Shown piece by piece: positions 52,125 through 57,913 of a DNA stretch of 57,913 nucleotides. The position numbers were made by a program, and so were the translations under genes. Source of the stretch: Bacteroides sp. (GTDB taxonomy: Bacteria; Bacteroidota; Bacteroidia; Bacteroidales; Marinifilaceae); contig JAETOX010000006.1 of the NCBI GenBank assembly GCA_021771575.1, positions 1 to 57,913 of the forward strand, read 5' to 3'. The notes under the pieces were generated by a model, which saw nothing but the letters and a program-made list of their open reading frames with translations, searched no databases and was not told the origin of the DNA. How positions within the stretch are numbered: the first letter of the stretch is position 1; each line of letters begins with the position of its first letter.

Positions 52125-53372
52125 TTAGTGTTCGTGAGTATGTCCTGGTATGGCGGCAGAAGCAGAAGCCATTTTCACCTGATAAGCCCCTTTGGTGACG
52201 ACACGTTCGCCGGGTTGCAGGCCACTGAGAATTTGCACTTCTTTCCCGTTATTCGCCCCGATTTTTACTTCTTGCTTTTGATAGCCTTCTTCGTCCAATT
52301 GTTTGTAAACATAGAAATATCCCATTTCATTGGTGAGGGCGCTTACTGGTATGCTGATGACATTTTCTAATGGAGAGGAGATTAGAAAAATTTCGACAAA
52401 AGAACCAGGAACGACAGCTCCCTGATTATCGAATTCAAATGTAACAGGCACAAAGAAACTGTTGTTTTCGGCTGATTTGCCTGCCGACAGCAGCTTACCG
52501 GATAATTCCATCAAGGCGTATACCCGGTTATCATAAGGGGTTTTGAAATTAGCCGTATGGATTTGATTCAGGGCCGGATAATATTTTTCAGATACATCAG
52601 CCCGTAAGGTGAGCCGTTTATTCTGCGATACCGTGGCGATGGTCTGTCCGGCAGTGACATATTCTCCGTCCTTGACGGTAATATTTTTGATATAACCGTT
52701 CAAGGGGGATGTAATGCCAACACCTTGGGCCGATTGTTTGCCGGAAACGGCGTCGTAAGCTATTTGGGCATTTTGGTAATTCAGCCGGATAGCCTCATAT
52801 TCTTTTTGTGATATAATTTTGTCTTCGATCAGTTTTTGTGCCCGTTCGTATTCTGCTTTGGCTTTTTCATAATTTGCATTTACCCGGGCATAGTAGTCTC
52901 CTTCACCGAGATTTTTGGAAGCGATATGAAAAAGAGTTTGCCCCCGTTTAACAGCACTTCCGGCTGCTAAGGCATTATTAGCATAAGAAATCACGCCATT
53001 ATTGGTTGCTACGATCACTGATTCGTCACCCGGAGCCGGGAGTACCTGTCCGGTAGTTTTGATGACCTGATGAAAGGTGGCCGGTTGTACTTCGCGAACT
53101 TCGAATTCGGTCCGTGCTGCCTGGGCTTTGGTAAATATAATTTCGTCACTGTGCCCTCCGGCTACCGCTTCGTTTTCATGGTCGTGTCCTTCGTGACTAT
53201 GGTCATGGCATTCATGTTCATGGTCGTGCCCTGCATGATTATGGTCATGACTATCATGAGCGTGGGCTGCATGCTCTGTCGCTGTTTCGTGTGAATGATC
53301 GTGTTTAGCACTTCCTTTACACCCGTAAAAGCACATTGCCAATACGGTCAGAGATATAATAATCGGTCTCAT
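52125..53372 (-). CDS. RND efflux periplasmic adaptor with His-rich metal-binding N-terminus (CzcB/CusB-like)
   Basis: The membrane-fusion protein links the pump to the outer-membrane channel. The N-terminus MRPIIISLTVLAMCFYGC is a lipoprotein signal with Cys18. The next 50 residues are extraordinarily rich in histidine (about 20 His in HDHSHE-type repeats), a likely metal sink. After them come the lipoyl/barrel-sandwich halves (GVISYANNALAAGSAVKRGQ and GITSPLNGYIKNITVKDGEY), an alpha-hairpin, and a beta-barrel. A short HTHEH tail ends it. At 415 aa it is complete. It is the second gene of the metal operon, behind a small His-rich exported protein. Confidence 0.95.
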   Translation of the reverse strand: MRPIIISLTVLAMCFYGCKGSAKHDHSHETATEHAAHAHDSHDHNHAGHDHEHECHDHSHEGHDHENEAVAGGHSDEIIFTKAQAARTEFEVREVQPATFHQVIKTTGQVLPAPGDESVIVATNNGVISYANNALAAGSAVKRGQTLFHIASKNLGEGDYYARVNANYEKAKAEYERAQKLIEDKIISQKEYEAIRLNYQNAQIAYDAVSGKQSAQGVGITSPLNGYIKNITVKDGEYVTAGQTIATVSQNKRLTLRADVSEKYYPALNQIHTANFKTPYDNRVYALMELSGKLLSAGKSAENNSFFVPVTFEFDNQGAVVPGSFVEIFLISSPLENVISIPVSALTNEMGYFYVYKQLDEEGYQKQEVKIGANNGKEVQILSGLQPGERVVTKGAYQVKMASASAAIPGHTHEH

Positions 53373-53444
53373 AAGATATAAATAACACGGAGCTTTTGCT
53401 CCTGATAAATAAATGAAATAGATTGTTTTGAATATTAAAAATAT

Positions 53445-53463
53445 GCTGCGTTGGAAACGCAGC
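53445..53463 (-). terminator. Hairpin between the His-rich protein gene and the efflux operon
   Basis: GCTGCGTT and AACGCAGC form an 8-bp stem with a 3-base loop, followed on the minus strand by ATATTTTTAATATT. It could partly stop transcription before the adaptor gene, for which I found no separate promoter. Confidence 0.7.
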
Positions 53464-53476
53464 GTTTCGTTTTCAG

Positions 53477-53899
53477 TTATTTACTCGTAGGAGGAGCTCT
53501 TCCGGCGATATCAGAAGTATAACAGGCAGCATGTAATTTTTCCCGGTAACATAAGGAAGAAAAGGGGATATTCTCAGCCTCATAAGAAAGGAATTCAAGA
53601 ATGTCTGCTGCCAGAAAAGGCATGAGTATAAAATGATGACAATGACCTTCTCCGCAGGAATGCTCCAGCGTCAATGTGCGGCTGAGCTGAGTTTGAAACA
53701 GGTTTTGCACACAGCCGGGATTACTTTTCTGGGTGTCGTGATCATGACTATGCTGTTCATGTTCTGCATCCTGAGGACAGTGAGAGGTTGCAAAACAGAT
53801 GTATTCCTGATGATGATGGTGAGGGAAAACAGCAAAAGCCTGCATCACCAAGGTCGTGAATGCAAGAAACAAAATAGCTGTAAACTTTTTGACCTTCAT
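53477..53899 (-). CDS. Exported His/Cys-rich protein preceding the metal efflux genes (DUF6769-like)
   Basis: The 140-aa product starts with a signal peptide (FTAILFLAFTTLVMQAFA) and continues with clustered metal ligands: FPHHHHQEY, CFATSHCPQDAEHEQHSHDH and CGEGHCHHF. It is probably a periplasmic metal-binding protein. The start is decided by the promoter: an ATG 60 bases upstream in the same frame lies within or before the promoter, so ATG 53899 must be used. Small exported proteins of this kind commonly stand before czc-type operons in Bacteroidota; I recall the name DUF6769 but am not certain of it. Confidence 0.82.
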   Translation of the reverse strand: MKVKKFTAILFLAFTTLVMQAFAVFPHHHHQEYICFATSHCPQDAEHEQHSHDHDTQKSNPGCVQNLFQTQLSRTLTLEHSCGEGHCHHFILMPFLAADILEFLSYEAENIPFSSLCYREKLHAACYTSDIAGRAPPTSK

Positions 53900-53917
53900 C
53901 GAAATACTTATTTTTTG

Positions 53918-53948
53918 CAAATATAACGATTCGAATCTGTTATACAAA
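53918..53948 (-). promoter_or_regulatory. Promoter of the metal efflux operon
   Basis: Minus-strand TTTG (53948-53945), a 19-base spacer and TATATTTG (53925-53918) match the consensus exactly. Transcription should start near 53911, only about 12 bases before the ATG. This excludes the upstream ATG at 53959. Confidence 0.8.
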
Positions 53949-53973
53949 GGTTTCCGCAAGAATTATTGCAAAC

Positions 53974-53995
53974 ATAAAGTCCGGCAGGACTTTAT
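53974..53995 (-). terminator. mgsA terminator overlapping its stop codon
   Basis: ATAAAGTCC and GGACTTTAT form a perfect 9-bp stem with a 4-base loop; the stop codon of mgsA lies in the stem. The following T-run is weak (TGTTTGC), so some read-through into the metal operon is possible. Confidence 0.6.
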
Positions 53996-54372
53996 TGATT
54001 GTGGGTATCCATAAATCCACGAATCATCATTTCGGCACTAGCCGGATTAGTGGCGATAGGGACATTGTGTACATCGCAAACCCTCATTAGCATCTGAACA
54101 TCCGGTTCGTGAGGATGTTTTCCCAGCGGATCCCGGAAAAAGATAACCATTTCTACTTTATGTTCCGCTACTAATGCAGCAATTTGTGCGTCACCTCCCA
54201 AAGGGCCCGATAACAGGCGTTCCACTTCCAAACCGGCGTCTTGGGCATGTTTTCCGGTAGTGCCTGTTGCGACGATTTCTGTACCTACCGATTTTAAAAA
54301 GTCCATGTGTTTGTTCAGGAAGGCTACCATTTCGGCCTTTTTTCCATCATGTGCAATAACTGCGATTTTCAT
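53992..54372 (-). CDS. mgsA: Methylglyoxal synthase
   Basis: This cytoplasmic enzyme converts dihydroxyacetone phosphate to methylglyoxal and phosphate, a bypass of lower glycolysis. The sequence has the family motifs MKIAVIAHDGKKAEM, TTGKHAQDAGLEVERLLSGPLGGDAQI with the catalytic aspartates, and MVIFFRDPLGKHPHEPDVQ. I use ATG 54372; an ATG five codons upstream (54387) is also open. The length of 126 aa is slightly short of the E. coli protein (152) but includes all active-site residues. Single gene. Confidence 0.95.
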   Translation of the reverse strand: MKIAVIAHDGKKAEMVAFLNKHMDFLKSVGTEIVATGTTGKHAQDAGLEVERLLSGPLGGDAQIAALVAEHKVEMVIFFRDPLGKHPHEPDVQMLMRVCDVHNVPIATNPASAEMMIRGFMDTHNQ

Positions 54373-54493
54373 AAGTGTATAATTCATGTTTTACCTTACG
54401 AAATTACAAATTTTACCAGAGAAACCGACGGTTTCGGTGAAAAATATTTGCGGAGTCGATTGCAGAACATATGGCGTATCTCCCTGAAAACGA

Positions 54494-55597
54494 TCAATCG
54501 GGCAAGGAATATTTACCGGCTACCCCTTGAAGGATGCTATCCGTATCCTGAAAAAAACGGCGGTAGAGGAGAGTATCGCTGCCTTGGACAACCTTGTTTG
54601 CTTCCGGTTCCGGAATGACATAATAACGGCGGATATTTTCCTCCACAGGACGATAGACATAACTACTGAGGGCTTGCATCCGATAGCGGGTTTTTCCCTG
54701 TTTGCGGATCAAGGTCAGGTGGATGCCCAGCCCACCGTCCGTGTAACGTTTACTTTGATTGGATACAAAATTTCCGAGAGAATAAACGGTGATTCCGGTG
54801 GTATCGTTACCTGTGGTGATATACTCGATCGGTTGTACAACATGGGGATGTGAACCGATGACCATATCTGCTCCGTTTTCGTGTAGCCAGGCCGAAAGTT
54901 TTTTTTGTTCTGCATTCGGATGGGTGAAATATTCTTCTCCCCAATGCATAATGGCAATGACATTGGTGACCGAATCCAGACGGGCTTTCTCCAGATGACG
55001 GGCCATCATGAAAGTGTCGATCAGCGATACCACTTGTCCATGGGTGGCTGGAATACCATTGGTGCCGTATGTATAGCTCAGCAGGGCGATTTTGAAACGT
55101 CCGTGACGGAGATATACGGGTATTCGGGTGATCCAGGCTGTCGTATCGAGGAAAGTACCCGTATGAGCTATCGCCAGCGAATCCAGGTAATACAAGGTTT
55201 TTCGGATTCCTGATGCCCCTTTGTCACAGGAATGGTTGTTGTTGGTGGTCAGAAAATTTACGCCACAGGCCTTTAAATCCCGGGCCAGTTGCCAAGGAGC
55301 ACAAAATTGCGGATAGCCGCTGTAGTTTTTGTCTGAGAGCGTAGTTTCCAGATTAGCGACGACATAATCGGCTTGCTGCCAGTAAGGCGTGATGTAACGA
55401 AAACAGGAGGTATAATCGTAATCCTGGCGTTCTTTGTGCCAGGCTCCTGATATCTGAGGAGCATGCTGCATCACATCACCAAAAAAGAAAAAAGTAACAG
55501 TGTCCGGTTCGGCATTTTCATCCTGAAAAATCCAGGGTTGGGCACACACAGAAAACGAGCACAGAAAAAAGAATATCGGAAAAAACAAACGCTTCAT
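54494..55597 (-). CDS. CapA-family (poly-gamma-glutamate synthesis-like) exported protein
   Basis: The 367-aa protein has a signal peptide (MKRLFFPIFFFLCSFSVCAQ) and a CapA-type metallophosphoesterase fold: FFFFGDVMQHAPQI, ADYVVANLETTLSD, FLTTNNNHSCDKG, VIAIMHWGEEYFTHPN and MVIGSHPHVVQPIEYI. CapA homologues occur widely outside capsule loci, and the absence of capB and capC makes poly-gamma-glutamate unlikely. ATG 55597 is chosen over ATG 55618 because it starts the signal peptide directly. It is separated by a terminator from the gene before it. Confidence 0.93.
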   Translation of the reverse strand: MKRLFFPIFFFLCSFSVCAQPWIFQDENAEPDTVTFFFFGDVMQHAPQISGAWHKERQDYDYTSCFRYITPYWQQADYVVANLETTLSDKNYSGYPQFCAPWQLARDLKACGVNFLTTNNNHSCDKGASGIRKTLYYLDSLAIAHTGTFLDTTAWITRIPVYLRHGRFKIALLSYTYGTNGIPATHGQVVSLIDTFMMARHLEKARLDSVTNVIAIMHWGEEYFTHPNAEQKKLSAWLHENGADMVIGSHPHVVQPIEYITTGNDTTGITVYSLGNFVSNQSKRYTDGGLGIHLTLIRKQGKTRYRMQALSSYVYRPVEENIRRYYVIPEPEANKVVQGSDTLLYRRFFQDTDSILQGVAGKYSLPD

Positions 55598-55616
55598 AAC
55601 GGAATGCAGAGGTGAC

Positions 55617-55656
55617 AAAAAAGACGAAAAGGCTTATTGTCTTTCCGTCTTTTTTA
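55617..55656. terminator. Terminator after the DsbD-alpha-like gene
   Basis: AAAAAAGACG and CGTCTTTTTT form a long stem (with further pairing AAAG/CTTT inside) around a short loop; T-runs on both sides make it bidirectional. It lies about 20 bases after the stop of the DsbD-like gene. Confidence 0.85.
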
Positions 55657-55676
55657 GATTCTAAGTTACGAATAAA

Positions 55677-56138
55677 TTATTTGGTCAACTCGAAATCGAA
55701 TTCTGCTTCAGCAGGAGGAGTACATTGCCCACCGCTGCAAGACATATATTCTACGTAACCGACCAATTTAGCTTTAGCACCGGTTAATTTCACACGCTGA
55801 ACGAATGTAGCAGTATTTTCGAAATATTTCAGATCCATATCAAAAGCTTCGCTGTGTTCAGTCAACGATTTGGTGGTTGCTTTAAACTCACCTACTAATT
55901 CGATTCCGGTACTTTCGTCCTCATCTACGTTGAAAGTGGTGGGCAGGGGACCTCCTTCAGGAAGTTTGGTGTCGTATAAATGCCAGCCTCCGTCGACTGT
56001 GGCTTTACAAACAATATCATATACCCCTTCACTTACTTTTTTGTGGGTGATTTGCCATTTTACCGGTTTTAAAACTTGAGCGGTGAGGCCTGTTGCAAAT
56101 GCTGCAACCAAAACCATTATTGCCAGTATTTTTTTCAT
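55677..56138 (-). CDS. Exported protein with DsbD alpha-like (N-terminal) domain
   Basis: The 153-aa product has a signal peptide (MKKILAIMVLVAAFATGLTAQ) followed by an immunoglobulin-like domain that matches the N-terminal, periplasmic part of the thiol reductase DsbD: VKWQITHKKVSEGVYDIVCK, GGWHLYDTKLPEGGPLPTTF and YVEYMSCSGGQCTPPAEAEF. Two conserved cysteines in the last segment (C-x4-C) correspond to the redox pair of DsbD-alpha. There is no membrane domain or thioredoxin domain, so it must receive electrons from another protein or act as a substrate carrier. Single gene before a terminator. Confidence 0.9.
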   Translation of the reverse strand: MKKILAIMVLVAAFATGLTAQVLKPVKWQITHKKVSEGVYDIVCKATVDGGWHLYDTKLPEGGPLPTTFNVDEDESTGIELVGEFKATTKSLTEHSEAFDMDLKYFENTATFVQRVKLTGAKAKLVGYVEYMSCSGGQCTPPAEAEFDFELTK

Positions 56139-56244
56139 CCTTTAAAAAATTAATGTTTTACTTTTATTTATCACAAAGTAAAGAAATAAATCACAAATTC
56201 CTATGTTAGTCGGATGTTAAATGTTCCTTAATAATATGTGATTT

Positions 56245-57913
56245 TTAAAGTGTCTTCTTTACTTCTACTTCCTGATAAGCTTCGATCATATCTCCGACAC
56301 GGATATCGTTGTAATTTTCGATGTTCAAACCACATTCGAATCCTTTGGCTACTTCTTTCACATCGTCTTTGAAGCGTTTCAGGGAGCCTAAGGCGCCGGA
56401 GTAGATGACAATGCCTTCACGGATTACCCGTACTTTAGCGGTACGAACGATTTTACCGTCGCGCACGATACAGCCGGCAATGGTTCCCACTTTGGAGATT
56501 TTGAAGGTTTCCAGTACTTCGACAGTGGCGATTACCTCCTCTTTGATTTCCGGTGAAAGCATACCTTCCATTGCAGATTTCAGTTCCTCGATGGCTTGGT
56601 AGATAACCGAATAGAGACGGATATCGATCTGCTCTTTTTCTGCCAGTTTGCGGGCGCTCATAGAAGGCCTTACCTGGAAACCGACGATGATGGCGTTCGA
56701 AGCTGCCGCCAGCAGAACGTCTCCTTCTGTGATCTGACCTACCGCTTTGTGGATGATGTTCACCTGAATTTCATCCGTAGAAAGTTTGATCAATGAATCG
56801 GAGAGGGCTTCGATAGAACCGTCTACGTCACCTTTGACAATCACATTCAATTCCTGGAAGTTACCGATAGCAATCCGTCGTCCGATTTCGTCGAGGGTAA
56901 TGTGTTTCTGGGTCCGCAGGCCTTGTTCTCGCTGCAATTGTTCCCGTTTGTTGGCTAATTGGCGGGCTTCTTTTTCGTTACCCATCACATTGAATTTATC
57001 GCCTGCCTGAGGTGCCCCGTTCAGACCGAGGATCAAGGCTGGTTCGGAAGGACCTGCTTTTTCCAACTTTTCTCCTCTTTCGTTAAACATTGCTTTCACG
57101 TGGCCGAAGTACTGACCGGCCAATACGATGTCGCCAACCTTCAGGGTTCCTGATTGCACCAGTACGGTAGCCACATAGCCTCGTCCTTTGTCGAGTGAAG
57201 ACTCGATGATAGAGCCGACGGCTTTTTTGTGCGGGTTAGCTTTCAGCTCCAGCAATTCGGCTTCCAGCAATACTTTTTCCAGCAATTCTTCGATATGAAG
57301 ACCTTTTTTGGCTGCAATTTCCTGACATTGGTATTTGCCTCCCCATTCTTCAACAAGGTAGTTCATGTTGGCCAGTTCTTCCCGGATTTTGTCCGGATTG
57401 GCTCCCGGTTTATCAATTTTGTTAATGGCAAATACAATGGGAACGCCTGCTGCACTGGCATGATTGATGGCCTCAATTGTCTGAGGCATGACGTTGTCGT
57501 CGGCAGCGACAATGATAATGGCGATGTCCGTCACCTGAGCACCACGGGCACGCATGGCTGTAAAGGCTTCATGCCCCGGAGTATCCAGGAAAGTAATGGT
57601 TCGTCCATCCGCCAGCTTGACATTGTATGCACCGATATGCTGGGTAATACCACCGGCTTCTCCTGCAATCACATTAGTTTTGCGGATACTGTCGAGCAAA
57701 GAGGTTTTACCGTGGTCTACATGCCCCATAACTGTAACGATAGGAGGACGTGGCTGCATATTTTCTTCAGAATCATCTTCCTCTTCGTCGATGGCTTCCT
57801 GAATTTCGATGCTGACAAATTCAACCGAATAACCGAATTCATCGGCTACAATATTGATAGTTTCGGCATCCAGACGTTGGTTGATAGATACAAACAGACC
57901 CAGTGACATACAA
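56245..57913 (-). CDS. infB: Translation initiation factor IF-2 (C-terminal part; 5' end outside the window)
   Basis: IF-2 is a GTPase that brings fMet-tRNA to the 30S subunit and promotes joining of the 50S. The visible part begins in the linker before the G domain ([20 protein letters not shown]) and includes G1 GHVDHGKT, G2 region [11 protein letters not shown]3 DTPGHEAF, G4 NKIDK, the beta-barrel domains II and III, and the C-terminal domain IV with [25 protein letters not shown]. The frame is open at the right edge. The large, variable N-terminal domain is missing only because the window stops. In many genomes it follows nusA. Confidence 0.97.
   Translation of the reverse strand, partial: CMSLGLFVSINQRLDAETINIVADEFGYSVEFVSIEIQEAIDEEEDDSEENMQPRPPIVTVMGHVDHGKTSLLDSIRKTNVIAGEAGGITQHIGAYNVKLADGRTITFLDTPGHEAFTAMRARGAQVTDIAIIIVAADDNVMPQTIEAINHASAAGVPIVFAINKIDKPGANPDKIREELANMNYLVEEWGGKYQCQEIAAKKGLHIEELLEKVLLEAELLELKANPHKKAVGSIIESSLDKGRGYVATVLVQSGTLKVGDIVLAGQYFGHVKAMFNERGEKLEKAGPSEPALILGLNGAPQAGDKFNVMGNEKEARQLANKREQLQREQGLRTQKHITLDEIGRRIAIGNFQELNVIVKGDVDGSIEALSDSLIKLSTDEIQVNIIHKAVGQITEGDVLLAAASNAIIVGFQVRPSMSARKLAEKEQIDIRLYSVIYQAIEELKSAMEGMLSPEIKEEVIATVEVLETFKISKVGTIAGCIVRDGKIVRTAKVRVIREGIVIYSGALGSLKRFKDDVKEVAKGFECGLNIENYNDIRVGDMIEAYQEVEVKKTL

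Noticed and set aside
53070-53294. Plus-strand frame rich in Met/Val opposite the adaptor gene
   Set aside because: It is the complement of the His-rich CAT/CAC codon repeats of the adaptor; low-complexity artefact.
53900-53959. Longer start for the His-rich exported protein (ATG 53959)
   Set aside because: A perfect promoter lies at 53918-53948, so this ATG is not in the transcript.
1-57913. CRISPR array or rRNA genes
   Set aside because: No regularly spaced direct repeats of suitable length and no rRNA-like sequence were seen.

Overview
The window looks like chromosomal DNA from an anaerobic gut-type Bacteroidales (Odoribacter/Butyricimonas-like is my guess from general appearance; no 16S is present). 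The evidence is a SusC/SusD pair, lipoprotein signals of Bacteroidota type, promoters of the Bacteroidota form TTTG-N19/20-TAnnTTTG, few Shine-Dalgarno sites, and core genes (gcvP, rplS, greA, rsmD, mgsA, infB) typical of the phylum.

Layout. (1) 1-6.2 kb: the tail of an upstream gene, then a SusC-SusD-lipoprotein locus for outer-membrane nutrient uptake. The susC signal-peptide region carries an in-frame TGA. (2) 6.2-13.9 kb: tex, an M1 aminopeptidase lipoprotein, the copper ATPase copA, a small HMA metal-binding protein and an acidic unknown protein, all on +, ending at a strong bidirectional terminator. (3) 14.1-17.3 kb, -: an AsmA-like membrane protein and a ComEA-like helix-hairpin-helix protein. 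(4) 17.5-26.1 kb: tRNA-Lys(TTT) with a textbook promoter, followed by an AT-rich accessory region. It holds a 64-aa protein gene with its own promoter, a calcineurin-like phosphoesterase coupled to a 926-aa protein that I do not recognise, a frameshifted SnoaL-like gene, two GNAT acetyltransferases and a decayed transposase. The 926-aa/phosphoesterase pair is the best candidate for an undescribed system. (5) 26.3-33.6 kb, -: a tight five-gene operon SWIM - DUF5691 - MoxR AAA+ - DUF5682 - VWA, resembling the E. coli yehLMPQ cluster, whose function is not established. (6) 33.7-34.0 kb: a methyltransferase relic with two internal deletions.

(7) 34.4-47.6 kb: housekeeping genes. These are gcvP; rsmD with a DUF3822 protein and a membrane-anchored unknown; a RecD-like helicase; a phosphohexomutase; rplS; HIT plus greA; a hotdog thioesterase plus HAD phosphatase; and a DEAD-box helicase - cold-shock protein - small protein operon. 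The rplS and greA leaders contain hairpins that look regulatory. (8) 47.8-53.9 kb, -: a His-rich exported protein followed by a Czc/Cus-type tripartite metal efflux system (adaptor, RND pump, outer-membrane factor). Together with copA and the HMA protein this suggests substantial metal handling. (9) 54.0-57.9 kb, -: mgsA, a CapA-like phosphoesterase-fold protein, a DsbD-alpha-like exported protein, and the C-terminal part of infB running off the window.

All family calls come from reading motifs and recalled family patterns; no database search was run. Positions for promoters and hairpins were read by eye.
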